Source: Hydrogenobaculum sp.
Lineage (GTDB): Bacteria; Aquificota; Aquificia; Aquificales; Aquificaceae
Direction: 5' to 3'
DNA: 39,198 nt
Assembly (NCBI GenBank): GCA_023269915.1
Contig: JAGDWZ010000035.1
Span: 1-39,198 of the forward strand
The notes beneath the pieces are model-generated. The model was not told the origin of the DNA, made no database searches, and was given only the letters and a program-made list of their open reading frames with translations. Position 1 is the stretch's first letter; every line of letters starts with the position of its first letter. This document shows, one piece after another, positions 23,683-32,484 of this stretch. The translations under genes were made by a program, and so were the position numbers.

Positions 23683-24156
23683 TCAATCTCTGTGCCATTT
23701 TACCCTTAGGAAATGTGCACCGCTTTGATAATTAAGCTCTAAGCTTCCTTTATAAGCTTTGTGTACCGCTTCTCCTAAGCGCCTTGCTATATGCTCGTAA
23801 GTGGTTTTTATGGTTATTTTGTCGTCGTTTTCTTCTATTGTGGCTATTCTTTCCAAAGGTCTTAGATTTTTTTCTTTTTCCTCTTCGTTTTTTATAAGGT
23901 TTAAAATTTCTTCTTTATGTGCTTTTAAAAAAGCCCCGCTTAACTCTACAACGCCACCGTAATACTTATCTTGGATTCTTCTACAAGCTGGACATACCAT
24001 CTTCTTGGCATTTTTTGGGGCTTCTTCCCATTTGAATACCCCGTCATGAAAAACAACGCCACATATTTCACATACTGATGGCTCTTCGTATTTTTCCTTA
24101 CTAAAGTAAGGATCATGAATGTACTCTTCTATCATCCTATCTTTCCTGTTGTTCAT
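23683..24156 (-). CDS. BCAM0308-type zinc-finger protein of unknown function
   Basis: The 157-residue soluble protein has a zinc ribbon-like CEICGVVF ... VCPACRRIQD pair of CxxC motifs near residues 28-58. Then follow YYGGVVELSGAF, the PLERI segment and a C-terminal domain that reads like an RNA-binding or ribosome-related fold (TIKTTYEHIARRLGEAVHKAYKG). This order is the one I know from the BCAM0308 family, which has no assigned role. A strong Shine-Dalgarno (AGGAGGT) precedes the ATG. It lies 30 bases after lpxA and is probably the last gene of a purK-lpxA run. Confidence 0.8.
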   Translation of the reverse strand: MNNRKDRMIEEYIHDPYFSKEKYEEPSVCEICGVVFHDGVFKWEEAPKNAKKMVCPACRRIQDKYYGGVVELSGAFLKAHKEEILNLIKNEEEKEKNLRPLERIATIEENDDKITIKTTYEHIARRLGEAVHKAYKGSLELNYQSGAHFLRVKWHRD

Positions 24157-24186
24157 ATCTATACCTCCTAAAATATTTATTCAATG

Positions 24187-24960
24187 TCATCTTTCTTCTC
24201 TGGCTACGCCACGTTTTGAGCTTTTAATAAAATCTACAAACATAAGAGCATACTTATTATTTTTGTATAAGCTTAAAACTTCTTCTATTGCGTCTTTTTT
24301 AAGCTTACCGCTTCTGAAAATTATTTTATACACATGCTTTATAACATCTATATCTTCTTTAGAAAATCCTCTTCTTTCAAGCCCTATGGTATTTATACCA
24401 AAGAGTTTTGCATGGGGCCCAGCTGCTTTTACAAAAGGAGGTATATCCAAAGATACACCGCTTAGCCCCCCAACCATAGCATAAGCCCCTATCTTTGTAT
24501 GTTGATGAGCCGCAGAAAGCCCTCCTACAAAAGCGTACTCTCCTACTTCTACATGTCCGCCCAAAGTGGCGCAGTTTGCCATTATAACCCCGTCTTTTAC
24601 TACACAATCATGAGCTATGTGTGTATAAGCCATCAAAAAAACGTTTGAGCCTATGGTTGTTTTTCTTTTGTCAAAAGTGGTACCTCTATGGATAGTAACG
24701 TACTCTCTTATAATGGTATTTTCACCTATTTCTACGATAGAACCTTCACCGTTGTCTTTTAGATGTTGCGGGTCTTCTCCTATTATAACCCCGTCGTATA
24801 TTTGTACGTTGTCTTTTATAATGGTGCCTTTTCTTATAAGTACTTTGTTTTTTATCTTAACGTTGTTTCCTATTTTTACATCATCTTCTATGATGCAAAA
24901 TTCACCTATCTCCACATTTTGGCCTATTTCTGCTTTTGGACTTATTATAGATGTCTTCAT
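24187..24960 (-). CDS. lpxA: UDP-N-acetylglucosamine acyltransferase (first step of lipid A synthesis)
   Basis: LpxA moves a hydroxyacyl chain from acyl carrier protein to the 3-OH of UDP-GlcNAc. The protein is a left-handed beta-helix with hexapeptide repeats (IG..V.IG pattern) through residues 1-190 and a helical C-terminus. The catalytic His is in YTHIAHDCV near residue 117, and the NCATLGGHVEVG and FGINTIGLERRGFS motifs are typical of LpxA rather than LpxD or GlmU. The 257 residues are normal. It shows that the organism makes lipopolysaccharide. No other lpx genes are nearby; purK is 12 bases upstream. Confidence 0.95.
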   Translation of the reverse strand: MKTSIISPKAEIGQNVEIGEFCIIEDDVKIGNNVKIKNKVLIRKGTIIKDNVQIYDGVIIGEDPQHLKDNGEGSIVEIGENTIIREYVTIHRGTTFDKRKTTIGSNVFLMAYTHIAHDCVVKDGVIMANCATLGGHVEVGEYAFVGGLSAAHQHTKIGAYAMVGGLSGVSLDIPPFVKAAGPHAKLFGINTIGLERRGFSKEDIDVIKHVYKIIFRSGKLKKDAIEEVLSLYKNNKYALMFVDFIKSSKRGVAREER

Positions 24961-24969
24961 AAGTCTATA

Positions 24970-24978
24970 ATTTTACCA
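24970..24978 (-). promoter_or_regulatory. Possible extended -10 promoter just before lpxA
   Basis: On the minus strand TGG plus TAAAAT (24970-24975) ends 9 bases before the lpxA ATG, predicting a leader of about 3 bases. The hexamer includes the TAA stop codon of purK. No Shine-Dalgarno is present. Confidence 0.4.
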
Positions 24979-26079
24979 TACATTTAAAGAAGGATATAAA
25001 ATTTTAGATAAATTTCTAAGCTTCGCTTTTATATCTTCGATATCTTCTGCTGTTACGTTTATATGCCCTATTTTTCTACCTTCTCTTGGTGTCTTTCTAT
25101 ACCAATAAAGCTTTGCTCCTTCTAATGACAACACTCTATTTATAAGTTCTTTGTCTAGGTTTATGTTGCCTATTATGTTTATCATGCCCCCTTGGGTCTT
25201 GAGAGAAGGAGAATATATTGGCATATCTAATATTGTCCTTAAAAGCAACTCAAACTGAGAAAACTCTGCATCGTCTAGCGTATGATGCCCTGTGTTGTGG
25301 ACCCTTGGTGCAAATTCATTTATGTAAAGGTCTTTGGCTTTTACAAAAAACTCCACTGCCAAAACTCCTTTTTTTATATCAAGAGCTTTTAAAAGCCTAG
25401 TGGTGATGGCTTTGGCTTTTTCTTGAATCTCTATCGTAAAAGAATCTGTGTGGTTGTATAGCAAAATACCGTTTTTGTGTATATTTTTTGTCATAGGCAT
25501 AAAAACGACCCTATCTTTTGAGATGCCTGCTATCACAGACATTTCAAAATCAAAATAGCAAAACTCTTCTATTAAAAACGAATCTTTAGAATCTTTGAGT
25601 TTCTCTTTTAAAATTTCTATATCGTCTTTGGTATGCACTGTATATTGACCTTTACCGTCGTAGCCGTTTGATATAGTCTTAACTACCACTTCTTTATTTA
25701 AGCTATCCAGTATTTCAAAAAGCTCATCTGTATTTTTAGCTTCATAAAAAGGGACCACTGGAAAGTTTTTTTCTGCCAAAAACTTTTTTTCCAATAGTCT
25801 ATTTTGTTTTAATTCAATGGGTTTCACTCCAGGATACAACTTGTCTAGTAGCTTTTGATAGTCAAATATCTTTTTGTCAAAATGTTCAAACTCGTATGTT
25901 ATAACATCGCTAAAAGCTACAAACTCCTCTATTTGAGTTTCCTGGAATACATGTTTAGTTACGTGAGAGGCTGGAGAGTCCCCTTCAAAGGACAAGACAG
26001 CGAATTCTATATCCATTATGAGCCCTTCTATTATGCTCATCATGGCAAGCTGTCCATCGCCTATTATGCCAACCCTCAT
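24973..26079 (-). CDS. purK: 5-(carboxyamino)imidazole ribonucleotide synthase
   Basis: PurK is an ATP-grasp enzyme that makes N5-CAIR from AIR, bicarbonate and ATP in purine synthesis. The N-terminal nucleotide-binding GIIGDGQLAMM, the KTISNGYDGKGQY loop, the IEEFCYFDFEMSV segment and the metal-site EFAPRVHNTGHHT are all present. The 368 residues are normal. The gene has an extended -10 promoter very near its start and is divergent from the FlgO-like gene. purD of the same pathway lies at 37663, and the mutase partner purE is not in the window. Confidence 0.95.
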   Translation of the reverse strand: MRVGIIGDGQLAMMSIIEGLIMDIEFAVLSFEGDSPASHVTKHVFQETQIEEFVAFSDVITYEFEHFDKKIFDYQKLLDKLYPGVKPIELKQNRLLEKKFLAEKNFPVVPFYEAKNTDELFEILDSLNKEVVVKTISNGYDGKGQYTVHTKDDIEILKEKLKDSKDSFLIEEFCYFDFEMSVIAGISKDRVVFMPMTKNIHKNGILLYNHTDSFTIEIQEKAKAITTRLLKALDIKKGVLAVEFFVKAKDLYINEFAPRVHNTGHHTLDDAEFSQFELLLRTILDMPIYSPSLKTQGGMINIIGNINLDKELINRVLSLEGAKLYWYRKTPREGRKIGHINVTAEDIEDIKAKLRNLSKILYPSLNVW

Positions 26080-26087
26080 AGCATAAT

Positions 26088-26096
26088 ATTATAGCA
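26088..26096 (-). promoter_or_regulatory. Extended -10 promoter of purK
   Basis: On the minus strand TGC plus a perfect TATAAT (26088-26093), with 8 bases before the ATG at 26079. The predicted leader is about 2 bases. Partial inverted and direct repeats (GTGAGA at 26099 and 26125, GGTATTGATACC at 26106-26117) lie upstream and might bind a regulator. Confidence 0.6.
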
Positions 26097-26169
26097 TTGT
26101 GAGAGGGTATTGATACCTCTAGTGAGAAATTAATCACATTGCTTTGGAAATTCTTGTAATTTTTGGTTA

Positions 26170-26193
26170 TTAGTTCAATGTATATTGAACTAA
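26170..26193. promoter_or_regulatory. Perfect 10+10 palindrome upstream of the FlgO-like gene (operator candidate)
   Basis: TTAGTTCAAT and ATTGAACTAA are exact inverted copies separated by GTAT. The palindrome spans about -58 to -35 relative to the predicted start at 26228, so it abuts the -35 region. The symmetry, length and 2-turn size fit a binding site for a dimeric regulator. No known consensus is matched with confidence. Confidence 0.75.
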
Positions 26194-26215
26194 CACACTA
26201 TCTTTTTATGTGTAT

Positions 26216-26221
26216 TATAAT
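26216..26221 (+). promoter_or_regulatory. -10 element of the FlgO-like gene
   Basis: A perfect TATAAT with 7 bases to the ATG at 26229, so the predicted leader is about 1 base. There is no Shine-Dalgarno and the -35 region is poor, which fits activation through the palindrome just upstream. Confidence 0.55.
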
Positions 26222-26228
26222 AGTAGTT

Positions 26229-27011
26229 ATGAAAAATTTTATTTTTGTATTAGGATTGGTTGGGGTTTTGTGTTTGGCTTTTGGTGGTGAGAAAGATACC
26301 CATCAAATCATATACCAGACAATATATCAAAAGAAAGTGGTAGCTAAGCCTAAGGTACCAGTGTCAAATCAACCAGCCTACATACAACAATCTTATAGTA
26401 GAGAATATTATTATAAATCGTGTATGACAGGTCATCGAAAGCCTATAACTAGCGTTGAAGCGATGGCAAAAGACATAGCAGATCAGCTTGTCTGTAGTGA
26501 GCTTATGCCTATAAGAGCGCCCATAGGTGTATCTGTGATAGTGGATTTAAATAGGCTTCATGAGACTACTGACTTTGGAAGGCTATTGTCTGAAGACTTG
26601 ATATCAGAACTTCAAAGAAAAAATATGGCAGTTATAGATATAAGATCTCAAACCTTCATGCTCATAAATCCACAAGGCGAGTTTTATTTGTCAAGAAATA
26701 TAAACAATTTGAGAAAAGAGTACAAGATAGGTTATGTGTTGGTTGGCACATACTCTGTAGGTGATTATTCAACGTCTGTAAATGCTAGAATAATAGATGC
26801 TTCAAACGGTTTGGTGGTAGCTACGGCTCATGCTTCTATACCCACTCAAATAATAAGCGATTTACTATACAACTCCTCTCAATCTGTGCCAGAGCTTCAG
26901 ATAAGAGGATCTTCAATGGCACCTTCTTATCAAAATGTGGCTCAAGCTACTATTCCGCCAGCGCTTGTGCCACAAGTAAAACGGCGATCTCCTGAAAACT
27001 TCAAAAAATAA
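26229..27011 (+). CDS. FlgO-like exported protein
   Basis: The 260-residue protein has a signal peptide (MKNFIFVLGLVGVLCLAFGG) and no lipobox Cys at the cleavage point. From about residue 75 it reads like the FlgO domain: AKDIADQLVCSEL, VSVIVDLNRL, DFGRLLSEDLISELQRKNMAVIDIR, YVLVGTYSVGDYSTSVNARIIDASNGLVVA. FlgO is an outer-membrane protein needed for full flagellar function in Vibrio, but the fold occurs in many envelope proteins of unknown job. No flagellar genes are beside it. An upstream in-frame start at 26163 would read through the palindrome and promoter, so the ATG at 26229 is used. tRNA-Thr begins 6 bases after the stop. Confidence 0.78.
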   Translation: MKNFIFVLGLVGVLCLAFGGEKDTHQIIYQTIYQKKVVAKPKVPVSNQPAYIQQSYSREYYYKSCMTGHRKPITSVEAMAKDIADQLVCSELMPIRAPIGVSVIVDLNRLHETTDFGRLLSEDLISELQRKNMAVIDIRSQTFMLINPQGEFYLSRNINNLRKEYKIGYVLVGTYSVGDYSTSVNARIIDASNGLVVATAHASIPTQIISDLLYNSSQSVPELQIRGSSMAPSYQNVAQATIPPALVPQVKRRSPENFKK

Positions 27012-27017
27012 TCTACA

Positions 27018-27090
27018 GCCGGTGTAGCTCAGTCGGTAGAGCGAGGCATTCGTAATGCCTAGGTCGTGGGTTCGAGTCCCATCGCCGGCT
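27018..27090 (+). tRNA. tRNA-Thr (anticodon CGT)
   Basis: A full cloverleaf of 73 bases folds. Acceptor GCCGGTG pairs with CGCCGGC through one G-T pair; the D arm is GCTC/GAGC; the anticodon stem is AGGCA/TGCCT around loop TTCGTAA; the T arm has TTCGAGT. The anticodon CGT reads the Thr codon ACG. The 3' CCA is not encoded. It lies between the FlgO-like gene and the atpD promoter. Confidence 0.95.
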
Positions 27091-27094
27091 TTTG

Positions 27095-28563
<1,469 letters not shown>

Positions 28564-28575
28564 TATATTATGTAT

Positions 28576-28833
28576 ATGAGAAACTTAGCTTTGATTTTGG
28601 GACTTATCGGTGTGGCAAGTTTTGGGGCTTTTGCTGTAACCCCGCAAAAGGTGTTCGAAATGCATTGTATGCAGTGTCACAACGGCAAAAGGGCACCTTC
28701 CGCTAAAGAGCTTCATACGAAGTTTGCTGGTAAGAAAAAAGAGCTTGTAGAGGCTATATCACACTGTAGACCCGCTATGGCTTTACCAGCTTCAGAAAGA
28801 GAGGCTATTATAAACTGGCTATCTTCTAAATAA
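28576..28833 (+). CDS. Small class I-type periplasmic cytochrome c
   Basis: The 85-residue precursor has a signal peptide (RNLALILGLIGVASFGAFA) and a mature part of about 65 residues with one heme-binding CMQCH motif. A possible distal Met lies in RPAMALP, followed by the usual C-terminal helix (EREAIINWLSSK). It would be a soluble electron carrier matured by the System II machinery. An in-frame ATG at 28570 adds two residues; the later ATG is chosen because a TATATT hexamer ends six bases before it, a spacing seen at other genes here. It follows atpD by 12 bases and may also be co-transcribed with it. Confidence 0.87.
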   Translation: MRNLALILGLIGVASFGAFAVTPQKVFEMHCMQCHNGKRAPSAKELHTKFAGKKKELVEAISHCRPAMALPASEREAIINWLSSK

Positions 28834-28840
28834 TTTAAAA

Positions 28841-28913
28841 GGCGGTATAGCTCAGGGGCTAGAGCGGAGATCTCATAAGTCTTAGGTCGGAGGTTCGAAT
28901 CCTCCTACCGCCA
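28841..28913 (+). tRNA. tRNA with anticodon CAT (elongator Met, or Ile2)
   Basis: A 73-base cloverleaf: acceptor GGCGGTA with TACCGCC, D arm GCTC/GAGC, anticodon stem GAGAT/GTCTT (two G-T pairs) around loop CTCATAA, T arm GGAGG/CCTCC with TTCGAAT. The G1-C72 pair and lack of a GC-rich anticodon stem rule out the initiator. Elongator Met and lysidine-modified Ile2 both carry CAT and cannot be separated by eye. CCA is not encoded. Confidence 0.93.
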
Positions 28914-28920
28914 TTTTTAA

Positions 28921-31002
28921 CTAAATATCTTCTACTATCTCAAAGTCCAACTTACCCCTCTTTTCATCTACCTTTATTACTTTTACGTTCACACTATCCC
29001 CTAACCGATAAATTTTGTTGCTTTTGGTGTCTAGGAATCTGTGATTTTCTTGGTCGTAAACAAATTCTCCTTGGATAGAACCTATGCTTACAAAGCCTTC
29101 TGCCAATATAGTTTTAATTTGCACAAAAATGCCGTTTTGGATAATGCCAGTAATGATACCTTCAAAGACCTCACCTATCTTATCCTTCATAAACCTTGCT
29201 CTAAGAAGGTCTATAGCCTCATACTCAATTTTGTCCGCTAAACGCTCTTTTTCAGAAAGATGTACGGATGCCTCTTCAAGATACTCCATATTAAAAGCCA
29301 AAGACTTTTTCTTTAAAATGGATTTTACTATTCTATGGACTATGATATCTGGATATCTTCTTATGGGCGATGTAAAATGAGTATAATGTTTGGAAGCAAG
29401 ACCAAAGTGTCCTATATCTATTGGCGAGTATTTGGCTTTTTGCATGCTTCTTAAGGTTAGAAATCTTACCAAAAACTCTTCATCTTTTCCTTCAAAATGT
29501 TCTATAATTCGTTGGAAAAATTTTGGCTCAAACTCTTCTGGCATAGTAGTTTTGTATCCAAGTCCAGAAAGTATTTCTAATAGATTTTGCACCTTTTCTT
29601 TGTTTGGTTTTTCATGCACTCTATAAAAGCCTAAATTAGATTTCTCGTTCATAAATGTGGCTATTACTTCATTTGCGGACACCATAAACTCCTCTATTAT
29701 CCTATGGGCTATATGTCTTTCGTAAGGGACTATAGCGCTCGGCTCTCCTGCTTCATCTATGATAATCTCAGCTTCTGGTAAGTCAAAGTCTATGCTTCCT
29801 AAATCCCATCTTATCTTATGTCTTTTTCTATATAGATTTTCCATTTCTATTAGCGTTTCTCTTAAACCTTGTATTGGCGGTTTTAGTTTGCCAGTTATTA
29901 TATCTAAAGCTTCATCATAGGTAAGCCTAGCTTTTGAATTTATGACGCTTTCGTATATTTTGTAATCTAACAGTTTTGCGCTTTTATCAAAAACCATCTC
30001 TACACTAAGGCAAAATCTATCTTTATTTGGCACCAAACTGCAAAGGTCTGAAGAGAGTTCTTCCGGAAGCATGTGTATGGCTTCTCCGGGAAGGTAAACG
30101 GTGGTACCTCTTTCGTAGGCTTCCTTATCAAGGACCCCACCATATTTTACAAACAAAGACACATCTGCTATATGTACGAAAAGTCTATAGTTATCACCAT
30201 CTTTTTCAAGATAAACAGCGTCGTCGAAATCTTTTGCCTTTACTGGGTCTATGGTAAAACAAGGTTGGTTTCTCAAATCTTTTCGTTTTGATATCTCTTT
30301 TTCAAAATCAAACTTCTCTAAAAATATTTTTAACTCCTTTATAGCGTCTTTTGGATATTGGTTTTTTAAATTGTATTTTCTTTTTAAAAGCTCCAAAGAT
30401 AAGAAGCTCTCGGATGGGTTTCCTATTATTTCTACTATCTTTCCTTTGGCTTTTTGGGTTTTTGTGGGATACTTTGTTATTTTGACCAGTACAAGTTGGT
30501 CTGGTTTTATATTTTTGCATTGATTTTTAGAAAGCTCTATATCGTGGAAGTGATTTTCGTCTATTGGATTTGCAATGCACTTTTTAAAGTTTGATATACT
30601 GCATACAAACTCCTTTCTGGCACGTTTTAAAACTCTTTCTATCCTTAACTCTTTTTTACCTTTGTAAAGGACTACGTATCCTTCTACTTCGTCCTTGTCA
30701 AAAACTTTTTGCATCTCAAAAAATGGTATATATATATCTTCAGAACCATCTTTTGGTATTAAAAACCCAAAACCAGCAGGGTTTGCTTCCACTGTTCCCA
30801 CCACCCTTTGCAAAGATTCCTGACTTAAGCTAAAATGTCCTTTTGTGGTTAGTATTTTGTTTTGTTTTATTAGCTCTCTAAGTATTTTTCTAAGGATTTT
30901 CTTGTCTATAGGGATATTTTTAGAAAGTTCCCCAAAGGATACTGGCTTTTTCTTAGAGGATAAGAAGCTTTGTATAGCCAAAATTATTTCGTCTTTTTCC
31001 AT
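28921..31002 (-). CDS. rnr: Ribonuclease R (3'-5' exoribonuclease)
   Basis: RNase R degrades structured RNA from the 3' end and helps clear messages after trans-translation. The 693 residues read in family order: an N-terminal winged-helix region, two cold-shock domains (VEANPAGFGFLIP near residue 72), the RNB catalytic domain with its Asp cluster (DPVKAKDFDDAVYL), FTSPIRRYPDIIVHR and a C-terminal S1 domain (GEVFEGIITGIIQNGIFVQ). Its ATG overlaps the smpB stop by one base (TGATG), so the two are translationally coupled, matching the known RNase R-SmpB partnership. Confidence 0.95.
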   Translation of the reverse strand: MEKDEIILAIQSFLSSKKKPVSFGELSKNIPIDKKILRKILRELIKQNKILTTKGHFSLSQESLQRVVGTVEANPAGFGFLIPKDGSEDIYIPFFEMQKVFDKDEVEGYVVLYKGKKELRIERVLKRARKEFVCSISNFKKCIANPIDENHFHDIELSKNQCKNIKPDQLVLVKITKYPTKTQKAKGKIVEIIGNPSESFLSLELLKRKYNLKNQYPKDAIKELKIFLEKFDFEKEISKRKDLRNQPCFTIDPVKAKDFDDAVYLEKDGDNYRLFVHIADVSLFVKYGGVLDKEAYERGTTVYLPGEAIHMLPEELSSDLCSLVPNKDRFCLSVEMVFDKSAKLLDYKIYESVINSKARLTYDEALDIITGKLKPPIQGLRETLIEMENLYRKRHKIRWDLGSIDFDLPEAEIIIDEAGEPSAIVPYERHIAHRIIEEFMVSANEVIATFMNEKSNLGFYRVHEKPNKEKVQNLLEILSGLGYKTTMPEEFEPKFFQRIIEHFEGKDEEFLVRFLTLRSMQKAKYSPIDIGHFGLASKHYTHFTSPIRRYPDIIVHRIVKSILKKKSLAFNMEYLEEASVHLSEKERLADKIEYEAIDLLRARFMKDKIGEVFEGIITGIIQNGIFVQIKTILAEGFVSIGSIQGEFVYDQENHRFLDTKSNKIYRLGDSVNVKVIKVDEKRGKLDFEIVEDI

Positions 31003-31478
31003 CAGAGCTTTACTCTCCCTTTAAACTCTCTTTGTAGTTCTCTTTTCATATCTTTTTCTTTTAGCTCTCTTCTTTTGTCGTAAAGCTTTTTACCTTTAAC
31101 TAAGGCTATATCTACTTTTACCTTACCGTTTTTAAAGTAAAGGCTAATAGGTATTATGGTGTATCCTTTTTCTTTTGATTTTCCTAAAAGCCTCAAAATT
31201 TCTCTTTTGTGAAGAAGTAACTTTCTTTTTCTAAGGGGGTCTGGGGGTTTTATGGTGGCATACTTATAAGGGGCGATGTATAGGTTGTATAAAAAAGCTT
31301 CGCCGTTTTCTATCCTCACAAAGGAATCTTTGAAAGAAACCGTTTGCTTGTTTCTTATGGATTTTATTTCGGGTCCTAAAAGCTCAATACCAGCTTGGTA
31401 CGTTTCTACAATTTCATTTTCATGAAGGCCTTCTTTGTTTACATATCTTGGTGTGTTATTTTGTTCATTTTTTTTCAT
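31002..31478 (-). CDS. smpB: SsrA-binding protein
   Basis: SmpB brings tmRNA to stalled ribosomes. The 158 residues match the family: HENEIVETYQAGIEL, the GPEIKSIRNKQTVSFKDSFVRI core, LYNLYIAPYKYAT, RKRKLLLHKREI and the basic C-terminal tail that enters the mRNA channel (KGKKLYDKRRELKEKDMKRE). No Shine-Dalgarno is visible, and AT-rich hexamers (TATTAT, TATATT) lie 7-9 bases before the ATG. It is the first gene of the smpB-rnr pair and is divergent from the CsgG-like gene. No tmRNA gene is recognised nearby. Confidence 0.95.
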   Translation of the reverse strand: MKKNEQNNTPRYVNKEGLHENEIVETYQAGIELLGPEIKSIRNKQTVSFKDSFVRIENGEAFLYNLYIAPYKYATIKPPDPLRKRKLLLHKREILRLLGKSKEKGYTIIPISLYFKNGKVKVDIALVKGKKLYDKRRELKEKDMKRELQREFKGRVKL

Positions 31479-31564
31479 AATATATATAATATACTACATT
31501 TATACCAATGAGTGTATAAGTTAAATTTTAAACTGTCAGAAATTGCATAAAGTTGTTGTTTATA

Positions 31565-31573
31565 TGATATAAT
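31565..31573 (+). promoter_or_regulatory. Extended -10 promoter of the CsgG-like gene
   Basis: TGA plus a perfect TATAAT (31568-31573), with TTGCAT 19 bases upstream (31543-31548). The predicted start near 31580 leaves a leader of about 19 bases with a GGAGG Shine-Dalgarno before the ATG at 31599. Confidence 0.7.
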
Positions 31574-31598
31574 AGTGCAAAATCGTTGGAGGTGTTTT

Positions 31599-32441
31599 AT
31601 GTTAGAAAAAGCAATTTATAAGTCTTTTAAGCAAATCATGGTAGGTTTGTCATTCTTAGGACTTATTGGAACGACTTTTGCTGATACAAAGGTAAAAGAA
31701 ATGCAGCTTCCGGTACCAAAATGCTCAAGTCCTGTTTACAACGTATCTATTATGGATTTTGGTTGTAAAGCTGCCGCTTGTACAGCACCAAAAGCTCCTG
31801 GTGGTGGTTTTGCTGCGCTAGCTGCTGTGTTTGCCGGAAACGGTGGCATATCTTCTGTGGGTAAAGGCGTAACCAATATGCTTACTACGGCTCTTCAAAC
31901 TACAAACTGCTTTCATGTTATAGATTTAAAAGCTTATAAAAAGATGCAAGCTTTACTTGCGGCTACTGGGCAAAAGGTAAAACCACCACATATAGATTAT
32001 ATGATAACTGGAGATGTAACATCTATAAGTTTAAGCACTTCAGGTGGTGCTTTAGGCGCTGGTCTTATACCAGTATTAGGACTTATATCTGAAAGAAAAC
32101 AAGAAGCTCAAATGGGTATAGATATAAATGTACTAAATCCAGCTACCGCAGAAACAGTGCTTGCCAAAACTTTCCAAGCGGATAGCTCTAAAACATCATG
32201 GGGCATAGGTGGTGCTGGTGCAGCTGGTATGGCTGGTGCAGCTGGTGGTTGGAGCATATCTCACAACTTGTCTTTAGATAACGTGGCAAGAAGCGTAGTT
32301 ATACAAGCTGCCACTTACATAACCAAAGAACTTGCTGGTAAATATATAACTTATACACCACCACCTCCTGGAAAGAAGTCAAAAGACAACTCTTCTGGAG
32401 CAACTACGGAAGGAACAAGCGCTGGGGCAAACGCAAATTGA
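31599..32441 (+). CDS. CsgG-family-like exported protein
   Basis: The 280-residue protein has a signal peptide ending near TTFADT, followed by a region like the CsgG/curli-assembly domain: a VYNVSIMDF strand, a glycine-rich helix start, MLTTALQTTNCFHVIDL, YMITGDVTSISL, DINVLNPATAETVLAKTF, and AARSVV-type helices before the end. CsgG forms an outer-membrane secretion pore, and many bacterial relatives have no curli genes. A glycine/alanine-rich insert lies near residues 202-217, and the tail is low complexity. It has four Cys but no lipobox. The ATG at 31599 is chosen for its GGAGG Shine-Dalgarno. No csgE, csgF or fibre subunit gene is adjacent. Confidence 0.7.
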   Translation: MLEKAIYKSFKQIMVGLSFLGLIGTTFADTKVKEMQLPVPKCSSPVYNVSIMDFGCKAAACTAPKAPGGGFAALAAVFAGNGGISSVGKGVTNMLTTALQTTNCFHVIDLKAYKKMQALLAATGQKVKPPHIDYMITGDVTSISLSTSGGALGAGLIPVLGLISERKQEAQMGIDINVLNPATAETVLAKTFQADSSKTSWGIGGAGAAGMAGAAGGWSISHNLSLDNVARSVVIQAATYITKELAGKYITYTPPPPGKKSKDNSSGATTEGTSAGANAN

Positions 32442-32484
32442 TATGTTTCATAGTTTTTAGTAAAAGTATTTAGATATTATTTTT

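Noticed and set aside
26163-26228. 22-residue extension of the FlgO-like protein
   Set aside because: It would be encoded by the palindrome and promoter. The ATG at 26229 begins a proper signal peptide.
31479-31598. tmRNA (ssrA) next to smpB
   Set aside because: The 120-base gap is too short, and no tRNA-like ends or tag-coding frame is seen.
32471-32484. Leaderless promoter for leuA
   Set aside because: TATTAT ends 4 bases before the ATG and TAGATA 8 bases before. Neither gives both a good hexamer and a good distance.
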